64,000 bases of DNA from Candidatus Anammoximicrobium sp. (GTDB taxonomy: Bacteria; Planctomycetota; Planctomycetia; Pirellulales; Pirellulaceae). The notes under the pieces were generated by a model. It made no database searches, was not told the DNA's origin, and saw only the letters and a list, made by a program, of their open reading frames with translations. Where the stretch lies: positions 26,460 through 90,459 of the forward strand of contig JAAYYU010000036.1 in assembly GCA_012515235.1 (NCBI GenBank), given 5' to 3'. Shown here piece after piece: positions 44,861 through 54,025 of this stretch (position 1 is its first letter; each line of letters starts with the position of its first letter). Both the position numbers and the translations under genes were made by a program.

Positions 44861-47188
44861 ATGATTCCGTCTGAGCCGCGACCGTGGGCCGCCTGCCTGA
44901 TTCTTGCTGTCCTGAGTGCGTCCAGTGCCGCCGAGGACGTGTTCCGCGAGGCGTTCGAAGTCGCAGGCGGCCGTCCGCCTTTGGAACATACCTGGGGCGA
45001 TGTCCCGGCAGCGGTTGGCTGCAACGCGGTCCGTCCAGGGTTCGGCGTCGACGGCTCCTCCGCCGCGTTGCTGCAAGTCGATTTTCCAGCCACGGTCCCG
45101 CATCGCCTGTCGTACTGGTCGTACCGCTTGCCGGAGCCCGTGCCCTTGGTTCCGCAGTTGGAGACGATTTCGTTTCGGGTCAAAGCGAACGTGCCGGTGT
45201 CGATCAAGATCGGCCTTTCACCTTTCGGCTTCATCTATCACGGCCCTGGGGTCGCCGCCTCGCCGCAGTGGCAAGAGGTGCGGCTGGATCACGCCTACGA
45301 CGAGCTGCGGCGGTGGTGTGAGGGCGGCCAGCGGCAGGCCAAGGAGGCCTGGATCCAGTCGATCATTGTGGCCGTCTCCGCCGCGGCGGAGGCTCGGGCC
45401 GAGATCGCGGTGGCCGAGATCGCCGTCCGCGGCGCGGCGGGAGCGGCCCAGGCGGTCACGAGCGAGGCGTTTGCGCGGCGCATCCAACGCATCCGCGTGG
45501 CCCCCATCTCGCTGGTCTGGGACGAAGGCCAGCGGACGCTGGACGCGACGCTGACTGCCCTGGACGAGGCCGGCCGGCTCGACGCGGACCTGGCCTGTCT
45601 GCCCCAAGAGTGCGTGGACCAGCCGCCGGAAGCCATCCCCGGCCCGACGTCCTTGGCCATCGCGCAGAAGGCCGCTCAGTACGGCATGTACGTGGTCGGC
45701 AACCTCCGCGAGCGCGACGGCGACCAGACGTTCGTGACCTCGTTCCTGTGCGATCGCCGGGGGGAGATCGTCGGCAAGTACCGCAAGTCCCACCGCTTGC
45801 CCTCGGAGGACGAGATCGCCCTGGGCGACGATCTGCCCGTGTTCGCCACCGACTTTGGCGCGTTGGGCCTGAAGATCGGCACCGACCACTACTTCCCCGA
45901 AATCGACACGGTGCTTGCCCGCCGCGGGGCCAGGCTGGTCGTGTGGTCCACGCAGCCTTTTCCCTGCCGCGACGAGCACTTCTTTGCGTTTGCCCTGCGC
46001 GGCCGGGCCGTGCAGAACGGCCTGCATTATGCGGTGGCCCAGTACGCCGGCCGGCAGGGTTACGGCGGCTATGCGGATCGTTTTTCCTGGACGGCGTCCT
46101 GGCCGCTGGGCCGGGCTCAGGTCCTGGACACCGACGGCCACACCCTGGCCGATTCGGGCCACGCGGGCGGCGTGGCACTGGCCGCCATCCCGGCCACGCG
46201 ACTGGGTGGCAGTCCCCGCAACGGCGGCTACGAAGCCGACGGCCCGTTCGCCGCGATCGCCGCGCCCGGCCTGCCGCCGCCTCCGGCGAGCGCAGGCAAA
46301 CGGGCCATCAAAGCGGCGGTCATCGAATGCGACACGGACATCGATCGACTGCTCGCCAAACTCGACCAGTGCGGCCAGCAGGCTTGCGACATCGCCTGCT
46401 TGTGGGAATACGTCTGGTACGCCAACGATGAGCAGGTCGAAAAGTTCCAGACGCGCAACCAGCAATGGCTGGCACGCATTGCCGAAGCCGCCCAGCGGAA
46501 CCGGATGAACGTCGTGATCGCCGGCGAATTGGAACGTGGTTTCAACGAGTCCATCGTGTACGATCGGGAAGGCCGCGAAGTGGGCCGCTACACCAAAATC
46601 GCCCAGACCACCTCCCGCGAATCCAAGTACTATCGCGCCGGCGACCGCGTCGGCATCTTCGATCTGGACTTCGGGCGGATCTGCACCAAGATCTGCCTGG
46701 ATGTCTCGCGGCACGAAATCGACCGGGTCGCCGCCTTGCACCAGGTCGATCTGATGCTGCTGTCCACCCAGGACGCCGGCCCCTACAGCGAACACATTCG
46801 CCAGCGCGACGGCCATCGCTGCGTCGACAACGGCTACTACCTGCTCCGGGCCGGCGGCAGGGGCGCCGAGTGCGATCATCGGACCTACATCATGGACCCC
46901 TGGGGCATGGTGCTGGCCGCCTCGCAATTCGGCGTCCACAACCCGCCGATCGTGACGGCGATCGACCTGGACAACCGGCCGAAGTATTACGAATGGCCGA
47001 AAGCCATCCGCCGCGCCGGAACGTATCCGGACCCGGTGATCCGCGGCATCCCGGCCGAAGACCGGATCAAGATGTACGGCCGCTTCAACCGCCCGCCCGC
47101 CCAAGGCGATCTGCGGGCCGTCCTGCTGCCGTGCCGCCGCCCGGAACTGTACGGCCCGCGCACCGATCCGCCCGGCGGGCCTCAATGA
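44861..47188 (+). CDS. Secreted protein with two nitrilase (CN-hydrolase) domains, the first catalytically degenerate
   Basis: 775 aa. Leader MIPSEPRPWAACLILAVLSA; residues about 25-200 are a beta-sandwich-like binding domain. Domain 1 (about 210-465) keeps the Glu (CLPQECV, E250) and Lys (KYRKSHR, K309), but the nucleophile position, normally I-C-x-D-x-x-FPE, reads IGTDHYFPE, so Cys is Gly340. Domain 2 (about 490-735) has the full triad: E516 (LWEYVW), K579 (RYTKIAQ) and C612 (TKICLDVSRHE). The family hydrolyses amides, nitriles or carbamoyl groups. The first domain probably serves dimer-like packing against the second. Export is unusual for the superfamily. Confidence 0.85.
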   Translation: MIPSEPRPWAACLILAVLSASSAAEDVFREAFEVAGGRPPLEHTWGDVPAAVGCNAVRPGFGVDGSSAALLQVDFPATVPHRLSYWSYRLPEPVPLVPQLETISFRVKANVPVSIKIGLSPFGFIYHGPGVAASPQWQEVRLDHAYDELRRWCEGGQRQAKEAWIQSIIVAVSAAAEARAEIAVAEIAVRGAAGAAQAVTSEAFARRIQRIRVAPISLVWDEGQRTLDATLTALDEAGRLDADLACLPQECVDQPPEAIPGPTSLAIAQKAAQYGMYVVGNLRERDGDQTFVTSFLCDRRGEIVGKYRKSHRLPSEDEIALGDDLPVFATDFGALGLKIGTDHYFPEIDTVLARRGARLVVWSTQPFPCRDEHFFAFALRGRAVQNGLHYAVAQYAGRQGYGGYADRFSWTASWPLGRAQVLDTDGHTLADSGHAGGVALAAIPATRLGGSPRNGGYEADGPFAAIAAPGLPPPPASAGKRAIKAAVIECDTDIDRLLAKLDQCGQQACDIACLWEYVWYANDEQVEKFQTRNQQWLARIAEAAQRNRMNVVIAGELERGFNESIVYDREGREVGRYTKIAQTTSRESKYYRAGDRVGIFDLDFGRICTKICLDVSRHEIDRVAALHQVDLMLLSTQDAGPYSEHIRQRDGHRCVDNGYYLLRAGGRGAECDHRTYIMDPWGMVLAASQFGVHNPPIVTAIDLDNRPKYYEWPKAIRRAGTYPDPVIRGIPAEDRIKMYGRFNRPPAQGDLRAVLLPCRRPELYGPRTDPPGGPQ

Positions 47189-47258
47189 GCCGCCGCAGAC
47201 GGAAGGACGTCACCACCGGCACGGCACACCGTCCATTTCCATCCAGGTCTGCGGATGA

Positions 47259-47912
47259 TTACCCGCGGACGAACGGGTTGTGGTGTTTCTCTTCGCCGAT
47301 CGTCGTGTGGTCGCCGTGGCCTGGCAGCACGACGGTGTCCTCCGGCAGCGCGTACAACCGCTGGCGAATCGACTGGACCAGTTGCTGGGGGTTGCTGTCC
47401 GGAAAATCCGCGCGGCCGACGCTGCCCTGGAACAGCATGTCGCCGCCGAACAGCAGCCAGGGCGAGTCGTCTTGGAAAAGATAGACCACATGCCCGGCGG
47501 AATGACCGGGGGTCTCGAGCACGTGGAACGTCATCCCGGCGACTTCGATCGTGTCGCCCTGCTGGACCTGCCGGTCCGCCGGCGGACTGGTCACGGGCAC
47601 GCCGAACGTCCCCGACAGGTTCCCTCGCGGATCGGTCAGCTTGGCTGCATCCTGGACGCCGATGACGAGGGGGCAATCCGGGTAGCGCTGCTTCAGTGCC
47701 GCGTTGCCGGCGATGTGGTCGGCATGTCCGTGGGTGTTCAGGATAGCTGCCAGCACGAGTTGCCGCTGGTCGATGCGTTCGGCGATCGCAGCGGCGTCAA
47801 AGCCGGGATCGAACACCACGCACTCGGTCCGCCCTTCCAGATGGACGACGTAGGCGTTTTCCATGAACAGTTGCGAAACCACCACGTCCAAAATCAGTTT
47901 TGAGTTGGGCAC
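47259..47912 (-). CDS. MBL-fold metallo-hydrolase (glyoxalase II-like)
   Basis: 217-aa cytoplasmic zinc hydrolase. The start is GTG 47912 with GGGGAGAGG upstream; the frame stays open further upstream but lacks a good start. Metal motif THGHADHIAG (HxHxDH), then TPGHSAGHVVYLF, GGDMLFQGSVGR and LPGHGDHTTIGEEK match the YcbL/GloB-like subgroup of thioesterases. Active-site ligands are complete. It converges on the double nitrilase with a 70-bp gap. Confidence 0.9.
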   Translation of the reverse strand: MPNSKLILDVVVSQLFMENAYVVHLEGRTECVVFDPGFDAAAIAERIDQRQLVLAAILNTHGHADHIAGNAALKQRYPDCPLVIGVQDAAKLTDPRGNLSGTFGVPVTSPPADRQVQQGDTIEVAGMTFHVLETPGHSAGHVVYLFQDDSPWLLFGGDMLFQGSVGRADFPDSNPQQLVQSIRQRLYALPEDTVVLPGHGDHTTIGEEKHHNPFVRG

Positions 47913-48160
47913 GAAAATCCTCTCCCCCGAATCACGCCGGGCCGGTAAAATGATACGGTCGCACCAGTTAGCCACCTGCGTAAGCTGACCGCTTAGGCAA
48001 GACTTGGCACTGACTTGCCGGCCGCTAATTATTTGCGACTTACGAGGGCGATACAATGCGTGTGGCGCTTGTCTGCGCAGGATTCAGGGAGGAACCAGAC
48101 TCGTCCAACCCCGCGTCAATCCACTGGACAAGTCTGCTTCTGCTTAAGGAGACAAGATAG

Positions 48161-49045
48161 ATGTTGAAGGAAAGATACCGGGGCTTTACCGTTGGCAACC
48201 TTCTGGCGGCCGCTGCCGTCTTGCTAGCAGGGGTCTGCGTGGCGGACGAACCGCAACGCGCCCGCGACAACCTCAGCGAACCGGTCTTGCGGGTGGCCAG
48301 TAAGGCTCCGGCTCCCAAGCATCCTCTGGATCCCGCGCTGGACATTGCCCGGAACGGCCTGCAGAACATCCGGGCCACGGTCAACGACTACACCTGTACG
48401 CTGGTCAAGCGGGAGCAGATTGACGGCAAGCTGTTGGACTACGAGTACATTTTCGTCAAGATTCGCAACCGCAAGGTCGCTGACGGCAAGATCGTGACAC
48501 CGTTCAGCGTGTACATGTACTTCCTCAAGCCGACGGAAATGAAGGGGCGGGAAGTGATGTACGTGGAGGGCCGCAACGAAGAGAAGATGGTCGCTCACGA
48601 GGGCGGCACGGCAGGAAAGTACTTGCCGACGGTCTGGATCAGGCCCAACGGGATCATCGCCATGCGGAACCAACGCTATCCCCTGACCGAAGTGGGGCTT
48701 GAGAATCTGGTCGTGAAGTTGATCGAGCGGGGCGAGATCGACAAAGCGGCCGGTCGGCGAGAGCACGAAGTCACGTTCCACGAAGACGCCAAGGTGAATG
48801 GCCGGACTTGCACGCTGCTGCAGATCAAGAACGCTCAGCCCAGCGAGAACCTCGACTTTCACCTGGCGCAGGTTTTCATCGACAAGGATTTGAACGTCCC
48901 CATTCGCTACGTCGCGTACGATTTTCCCGCCAAGGCCGGGGACCCGCTCCCGGTGATCGAAGAGTACACCTACCTGAACCTGAAGCTGAACGTCGGCCTG
49001 ACCGACAAGGATTTCGATCACACGAACGCGCAGTACAAGTTCTAA
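48161..49045 (+). CDS. DUF1571 family exported protein
   Basis: 294 aa; AAGGAGA 9 nt before the ATG, leader about 1-28 (NLLAAAAVLLAGVCVA). The family is widespread in planctomycetes and proteobacteria and of unknown function; typical segments here are VNDYTCTLVKREQIDGKL, VYMYFLKPTEMKGREVMYVE and NVPIRYVAYDFP. The predominantly beta fold resembles lipoprotein-carrier (LolA/LolB-like) proteins, but that comparison is my inference. A strong terminator follows, so the gene is probably monocistronic. Confidence 0.85.
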   Translation: MLKERYRGFTVGNLLAAAAVLLAGVCVADEPQRARDNLSEPVLRVASKAPAPKHPLDPALDIARNGLQNIRATVNDYTCTLVKREQIDGKLLDYEYIFVKIRNRKVADGKIVTPFSVYMYFLKPTEMKGREVMYVEGRNEEKMVAHEGGTAGKYLPTVWIRPNGIIAMRNQRYPLTEVGLENLVVKLIERGEIDKAAGRREHEVTFHEDAKVNGRTCTLLQIKNAQPSENLDFHLAQVFIDKDLNVPIRYVAYDFPAKAGDPLPVIEEYTYLNLKLNVGLTDKDFDHTNAQYKF

Positions 49046-49077
49046 CAGGCTGCGTTTGCGGCTTCGCGTCCCGCCGA

Positions 49078-49117
49078 AGCCCGGCTCTTTCGCCAGAGCC
49101 GGGCTGTTGTTTTTCTT
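49078..49117 (+). terminator. Rho-independent terminator after the DUF1571 gene
   Basis: 11-bp perfect stem AGCCCGGCTCT (49078-49088) / AGAGCCGGGCT (49095-49105), 6-nt loop TTCGCC, then GTTGTTTTTCTT. It lies 33 bp past the stop. The reverse strand has no T-tract, so it acts on the plus strand only. Confidence 0.9.
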
Positions 49118-49136
49118 GAACGGCGGGCGGCGGTTC

Positions 49137-49667
49137 TTACCACCAGACCTCCATTTGGTCCACGATTTCCCGCGCCAATTGCTGGATGACCAGCTGTTCG
49201 GAGGTCTGCCGCGACTGACCCGCTTCGGGAAAGAAAGACACGTCCTCGGCCACGGTCATGTTCAGCGGTCCGAAGGGCAGGCTGGAACGTTGGATCAGCG
49301 TTTCGCCCCGCCGGCTGATCCACCGCACTTCGACCGACAGGTCCGTTTCGATGCCGCGCACGTCGTCCTGGCGGTTCTCGGCGAACGCCCGCTTGGTCTC
49401 GGTCACGATCCGGCCGCTGAGGACGCTGTCTGCATCCGGAGTGCCAACGACTTTGTACGGGGTCCGGGACTCGATTTCCTTGATGACGGCCTCTGTCAAC
49501 CGCTCGCCCAAATCGCGGCGCAGGCTGTCCGACTCGAAAACGGGCACATGGACGGTATGGAGATCGGGGCGAAACAGGGTTGACTGCCCCACCTGATAGC
49601 TGGCGCAACCGCTGACGGCGGCCAGCGCGGCGGCGACGATGCTCAACAGGCAGCCAGTGCGGCTCAT
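49137..49667 (-). CDS. lptE: LptE-like LPS-assembly lipoprotein
   Basis: 176 aa. LptE plugs the LptD barrel that inserts LPS into the outer membrane. The leader MSRTGCLLSIVAAALAAVSGC ends in a lipobox (VSGC). The mature part opens GYxxG-like as ASYQVGQSTLFRPDLHTVHV, then VFESDSLRRDLGERLTEAVI and SRTPYKVVGTPDADSVLSGR, the pattern of the LptE/RlpB family. Last gene of the phoH-ybeY-recO-bamD run. The family is poorly conserved, so the name rests on the lipobox, size and pattern. Confidence 0.75.
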   Translation of the reverse strand: MSRTGCLLSIVAAALAAVSGCASYQVGQSTLFRPDLHTVHVPVFESDSLRRDLGERLTEAVIKEIESRTPYKVVGTPDADSVLSGRIVTETKRAFAENRQDDVRGIETDLSVEVRWISRRGETLIQRSSLPFGPLNMTVAEDVSFFPEAGQSRQTSEQLVIQQLAREIVDQMEVWW

Positions 49668-49708
49668 CTTACACTCCCTCTTCGTCCGCCCCTTTTTTCA
49701 ACCGGCGG

Positions 49709-50908
49709 CTAACGCCGTTTCTTGCCGGGGTCCGACGTCGCCATCAGCGGCTTCTGGTTGGACTCTTTGGGAAACGCGTCCACCAGCCACTGGAAGCGTT
49801 GCGGGCGCACGGCGGGCTTGTCCGCGACTTCGGCCAACCGCGTTCGCGCCTTTTCGGCGAAGGGCGTTTCGGCAAAGTCCTTCAACAGGATGTTGTAGTA
49901 GAACCGCGCCGCGCCGTAGTCGCCGCGGCGGTCGTAGTACTGTCCCAGGCTCCACTCACGCTCCGCTTTCTTGAAGCGGATTTCCGCGTAGGCGCGTGTC
50001 AGGTAGTCCCGTTCGTTGGCCGCCTCCTGGGGGAACTGCCGGCGGATCTGCTTGACCAGTTTCTCCGCCTCGTCCAGCGGAGTCCCGGAGTAATCCGTGC
50101 CTTCGTAGCTCAGCAGCTTGGCCTTCAGCCCCAGCAGATGGGCGCGAAACTGGTGCTCGCTGCTGGGAAAGGTCTTTCGCAAATCCGTGTAGAAGCCGTC
50201 CGCGTCCAGGTAGCTCTGGGAGGCGAAATGGGCGTTGCCGGCGGCCAGCGTCGCATCGTCGGCCAGTTTGCCGGTCGGATCGTCGATCCGAATCCGGTCG
50301 AAGATCCGGACCGCGCTGCCGAAGGCGTCACGGGTGGGCCGAGTGGAGTCGGTGAAGTTGAACGCCCAGAACGATTGAGGATCCTTGTCGTGCAGTTCCA
50401 GCCAGAATTGGGCGATGGCGAAACGCCGGGATTCAATCGCGTCCAGATGTTTGGAGTTGGGATACTTTTTCAGCAGCCGTTCCCAGGCGTCGTTGGCCTT
50501 CGGATACCGGTCGGCAAAGAAATAGCCCTCGCCCGTCATGAACATGGCGTCTTCTTCCAACGCCGAATCCGGCCAGCGGTCGGACGCGTCCTTGAACGCC
50601 GCGGCAGCCGCGGCAAACAGATCCCGGCGTTGGTCGCCTTCCGTCCGCAGCGCCTCCTGGTACTTGCCCTCGGCGACGACGTACAGTTCGCGCGCCTTCT
50701 GGGGATTGACGCCTTTGCCGGTCAGCGTCTTCCACGAACTCTCCACCTGGTCCGGCAGTTTGTCCAGGTCGAACCGATCCAGGCCTGTCGGACCCTCGGC
50801 GCCAGACGCGGTATCGCGGTTCGTGCCCGTCAGCGAAGTGCATCCCGTTTGCAGCACCAGCAACGGGACGGCCAGCCAGAGGAAGGTCTTTCGCCGCAAT
50901 CGCATCAT
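49709..50908 (-). CDS. bamD: BamD-like outer-membrane assembly lipoprotein (TPR)
   Basis: 399 aa. BamD is the TPR lipoprotein of the beta-barrel assembly machine. Lipobox LQTGC ends the leader (about 1-23). TPR-type helices run through about 70-370: AEGKYQEALRTEGDQRRDLF, MFMTGEGYFFADRYPKANDA, WSLGQYYDRRGDYGAARFYY and NILLKDFAETPFAEKARTRL. The protein is much longer than E. coli BamD (about 245 aa), with an extended middle. It lies between recO and lptE. Confidence 0.82.
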   Translation of the reverse strand: MMRLRRKTFLWLAVPLLVLQTGCTSLTGTNRDTASGAEGPTGLDRFDLDKLPDQVESSWKTLTGKGVNPQKARELYVVAEGKYQEALRTEGDQRRDLFAAAAAAFKDASDRWPDSALEEDAMFMTGEGYFFADRYPKANDAWERLLKKYPNSKHLDAIESRRFAIAQFWLELHDKDPQSFWAFNFTDSTRPTRDAFGSAVRIFDRIRIDDPTGKLADDATLAAGNAHFASQSYLDADGFYTDLRKTFPSSEHQFRAHLLGLKAKLLSYEGTDYSGTPLDEAEKLVKQIRRQFPQEAANERDYLTRAYAEIRFKKAEREWSLGQYYDRRGDYGAARFYYNILLKDFAETPFAEKARTRLAEVADKPAVRPQRFQWLVDAFPKESNQKPLMATSDPGKKRR

Positions 50909-50937
50909 GGACTTCCTTGTCCAACAAAGGGTTCCGC

Positions 50938-51693
50938 TTAGGGATTGACGATGGCTCCCAGAAAAGGCAGCATCCGCGGCGGATGTCCCAACAGGTTCGT
51001 GAAATAATGATTCAGCAATCCGCGCAGTTCGCCTCGCACACCAGGGTCGATCTCGCCAGGCGCGCCGACGGCGCGGGCACCAGCCAATTGCCGTAACACC
51101 TCCAGTCCCCTTGGACTAACGCTGACCACCTGCTTCTGCCCCTGCCGACACCTCGGACACAACACGCCGCCAGCCAATTGTCCGAACAACACCCGACCTC
51201 CTCCGCTGACGGGAGCCCCGCACACGACACAGGCCTCCAGCGCCGGTAGATACCCCAGCAACCGCAAGGCAGCCACCTCGAAGCCCAAAACCGTTTCTCC
51301 CACAGGGCCGTCAAGGTCCAATGTCAACAACGTTTGGTCCGCGCGACGGTACAGGTCCGGATGCGGATCTCCCAGGTCGGTCAACTCCCGCAGCAATTCC
51401 GCGATGTAATAACCCGCATACAGACGAGACAAGTCGCGGGAGGCCGAACGGAACCGACGCTCCAGACGAGCTTCCGTCAGCAGATCGAGTACGTCCGCCG
51501 ATTTGTCGATGAACACTATTCGACAAACGGCCAACAGGTCAAGAGCAGAGTCGAAGGGTCCTTTCGGACGCCTCGCGCCTTTTGCCAGAGCGCCTATTTT
51601 CCCAAAGTCCTCCGTAAACAGCGTCACGATGCAGCTTGTCTCGCTGAACTCCACCACTCGCAGCACGATCGCAAGGGTCTTTTCCGTAGTCAT
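50938..51693 (-). CDS. recO: DNA repair protein RecO
   Basis: 251 aa. RecO loads RecA onto SSB-coated DNA with RecR. N-terminal OB fold: TLAIVLRVVEFSETSCIVTL and GKIGALAKGARRPKG. The zinc finger is present as CVVCG ... CPRCRQ. The C-terminal helices include LRGLLNHYFTNLLGHPPR, a conserved RecO end. The ATG overlaps the ybeY stop by 4 bp (ATGA), showing translational coupling. Confidence 0.93.
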   Translation of the reverse strand: MTTEKTLAIVLRVVEFSETSCIVTLFTEDFGKIGALAKGARRPKGPFDSALDLLAVCRIVFIDKSADVLDLLTEARLERRFRSASRDLSRLYAGYYIAELLRELTDLGDPHPDLYRRADQTLLTLDLDGPVGETVLGFEVAALRLLGYLPALEACVVCGAPVSGGGRVLFGQLAGGVLCPRCRQGQKQVVSVSPRGLEVLRQLAGARAVGAPGEIDPGVRGELRGLLNHYFTNLLGHPPRMLPFLGAIVNP

Positions 51694-52118
51694 CGTGGAG
51701 GTTGGCAGCGGCGCAAGTATCGTCGCTGGCGGGCCTGCATCTTTCTGCGTGCCGGCGGCGTCGTGTCGTCGTATCCCACCAGGTGCAGTGTGCCGTGAAG
51801 GACGTACAGCAGCAATTCGTCCTGGGGCGAGAGGCCGTACTGCGGCGCTTGCGTCGCCGCCGTGTCGGCACTGACAACGATCTCGCCCTCCAGGGAGCCT
51901 GCCCCGGAGCCGAACAGAAAGCTGATCACGTCGGTCGCATAATCATGCTGCAGGTAGCGGCGGTTCAGTTGCCGGATCGCCCTGTCGCCGACCACCGCGA
52001 TACTGAGCGTTGCCTGCGTGATCCCTTCCTGCTCCAAGACCAATCGCGCGGCAGCCACCAAGCGGTCGGCGTCGATCGGATGACGAGTCTGGCGGTTGGC
52101 GAGTTCGATTTCCAGCAT
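51690..52118 (-). CDS. ybeY: Endoribonuclease YbeY (16S rRNA maturation)
   Basis: 142 aa. YbeY is a zinc endoribonuclease for rRNA 3' maturation and ribosome quality control. Motifs: LNRRYLQHDYATDVISF and LEGEIVVSADTA are typical; the metal motif reads HGTLHLVGYDD, where the usual third ligand His (HGxLHLxGYDH) is Asp. Lower conservation follows (RRKMQARQRRYLRR). The gene sits between the 7TM-HD gene (81-bp gap) and recO (4-bp overlap), the customary location beside phoH. Confidence 0.92.
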   Translation of the reverse strand: MLEIELANRQTRHPIDADRLVAAARLVLEQEGITQATLSIAVVGDRAIRQLNRRYLQHDYATDVISFLFGSGAGSLEGEIVVSADTAATQAPQYGLSPQDELLLYVLHGTLHLVGYDDTTPPARRKMQARQRRYLRRCQPPR

Positions 52119-52199
52119 GGGGCACTGCCCTCGAAGCAGCCCAGGACCGCTTTCATTCCTGCGGTCTTTTTTTCCTGCCGCGGACCGTCGCTCACGGCG

Positions 52200-53936
52200 T
52201 CAGGAGGTCTGTTGATCCGGATACTTGATGCGTCCGTGGTAGACCGCGGCTAACGATTTCACCAGGCTTTCTTCGACCAGATTCAGTTCTTTCAGTGTCA
52301 ATCCGCAGTCGTCGAACTGGCCATCCAGCAGGCGTTTCATGGTGATGTCATGCACCAGGCTCTCGATGCGCGCGGGGGTCGGTTCGACCAGCGTCCGGCA
52401 GGCGCTTTCCGCCGCATCGGCCAACATCAGGACGGCCGTCTCCTTGGTTTGAGGTTTCGGTCCGGGGTAGCGGAAACTGGCTTCCTCGACCTTGCCCCCT
52501 TGCTGGGTTTCCGCGTTTTGGCGTTCCGCTTGGCGATAGAAATACTCAACCAGCGTCGTCCCGTGATGCTGCTCGATAAAGGCAATGATCGACTGCGGCA
52601 AGTGATACTGGCGGGCCAAGTCCACGGCGTCTTTGACGTGTGCGGTAATCACGAGTTTGCTCATCGCCGGTTGCAGCGATTCGTGCTGATTCCCGTTCTG
52701 GCCCTGGTTTTCGATGTAATAGCCCGGTTTCAGCATCTTGCCGATATCGTGAAAGTAGGCGCCGACGCGGACCAGCAGTCCGTTGGCGTCGATCCGTTCG
52801 GCGGCCGTTTCGGCCAGAGTTGCGACGTTGATCGAGTGGTTATAGGTTCCGGGCGCCCGGCGGGCCAACTCCTGCAGCAAGGGATGCGCGGCGTCGCCCA
52901 ACTCCAGCAGACTGATATCGGTTTGGACGTCGAACAGCCGTTCGGTAAACGGCAGCAGACCGGACATGATGAACCCGGCCAGAATCACACAGGCGGCGTA
53001 CCAACTGGCGCCGGATGCCAGTCTGAGCGCAAAGCCGCCCTCGGCCAACAGTTCCTCTTCGCCGCCGGGAGACAACCCGACGACATGGGCGCTGTTGAAG
53101 GTCTGGCCGGCCAACACGCCCACGCCCAGCACGGCGACCAAGGTAATCACGGCGCCATAAAGTCCGACGTAGATCAGTTTGGTTCGGCTGCGGACGCGGT
53201 TCAACATGATCACGGGCGCGGAAACGCTCGCCGTGAGGACCATCAGTTCAAACAGGCCTTGACCAAGCGACAGGGCAATGATCAGCGCGACGGCAAGCGA
53301 CAGGACAAAGGCTAGCTCACGACGGTTGACGACGGCCAAGGTCATCCCGAACAGCACCAATGGTATGCATTCCGCCCGCCAACTGTCTCGCGCGACGAAG
53401 ATCGCCACCGACACCGTGACGACCGCAGCGCCCAAGAGCCTGGCCAGGCGCCGGGAATCGCTCAGCAACGCCCGATCGTGAAAGTAGATATACGAGCCGC
53501 ACAGGCCGAACAGGGCGATGTAGACGCCAATCCTGGCCAGCGAGTACAGCAGTCTCTCCGACCAACTCAGATTCGCCGTGTGGGCCTGGTGCTCGGCGCT
53601 GAGGATCTGCAAGTACCGAGGCGTCAGAGGTTTGCCGCCGGAAACGAGCTTGTCGCCGGGCTCAAAGGACCGAGCTGCCCTCGTCCCCGGCTGAAATTCA
53701 AACGGATGACGGGCCATCACGTCCCGTGGAGGGATATAGCCGCTGCGGTAGGGAAACGGCTTGTGCCACGCCCCGCTCACGGCCCACATGACCAGCGCGG
53801 CGGCAAGGCACATGCCCAGCCGTTTCCACACGTCGGGATGGCGAATGCGTCGCCAGCGTTCATCCAGGCGTCTTCGCGACGCGGCGACCGTGGCCACACG
53901 AGCGGAACGAGATCTAACCGAAGTTCCGACAGACAT
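52200..53936 (-). CDS. 7TM-HD family phosphohydrolase (PgpH-like, likely c-di-AMP phosphodiesterase)
   Basis: 578 aa. Hydrolyses cyclic di-AMP in characterised relatives (PgpH). One N-terminal TM (MCLAAALVMWAVSGAW) is followed by a short periplasmic portion (about 62-130, much smaller than the large 7TMR-HDED of PgpH), then a block of TM helices (about 130-340). The cytoplasmic HD domain reads GTYNHSINVATLAE, FHDIGKMLKPGYYIE and ITAHVKDAVDLARQ, then IEQHHGTTLVEYFY: a complete HDIG set. Start choice: ATG 53936 or GTG 53948; neither has a good ribosome-binding site. It lies between phoH and ybeY, as in many bacteria. Confidence 0.88.
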   Translation of the reverse strand: MSVGTSVRSRSARVATVAASRRRLDERWRRIRHPDVWKRLGMCLAAALVMWAVSGAWHKPFPYRSGYIPPRDVMARHPFEFQPGTRAARSFEPGDKLVSGGKPLTPRYLQILSAEHQAHTANLSWSERLLYSLARIGVYIALFGLCGSYIYFHDRALLSDSRRLARLLGAAVVTVSVAIFVARDSWRAECIPLVLFGMTLAVVNRRELAFVLSLAVALIIALSLGQGLFELMVLTASVSAPVIMLNRVRSRTKLIYVGLYGAVITLVAVLGVGVLAGQTFNSAHVVGLSPGGEEELLAEGGFALRLASGASWYAACVILAGFIMSGLLPFTERLFDVQTDISLLELGDAAHPLLQELARRAPGTYNHSINVATLAETAAERIDANGLLVRVGAYFHDIGKMLKPGYYIENQGQNGNQHESLQPAMSKLVITAHVKDAVDLARQYHLPQSIIAFIEQHHGTTLVEYFYRQAERQNAETQQGGKVEEASFRYPGPKPQTKETAVLMLADAAESACRTLVEPTPARIESLVHDITMKRLLDGQFDDCGLTLKELNLVEESLVKSLAAVYHGRIKYPDQQTS

Positions 53937-54025
53937 GGAAGTTAGCACGCCAACCAGCGGTTCGAGAAACGGCGGCGCCGGATCATTGCCCGTGCCCTTC
54001 GTCCCCGCCGCTTGTTGACCGAAAC

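Noticed and set aside
49078..49117. Bidirectional terminator serving lptE as well
   Set aside because: No T-tract on the minus strand after the stem.
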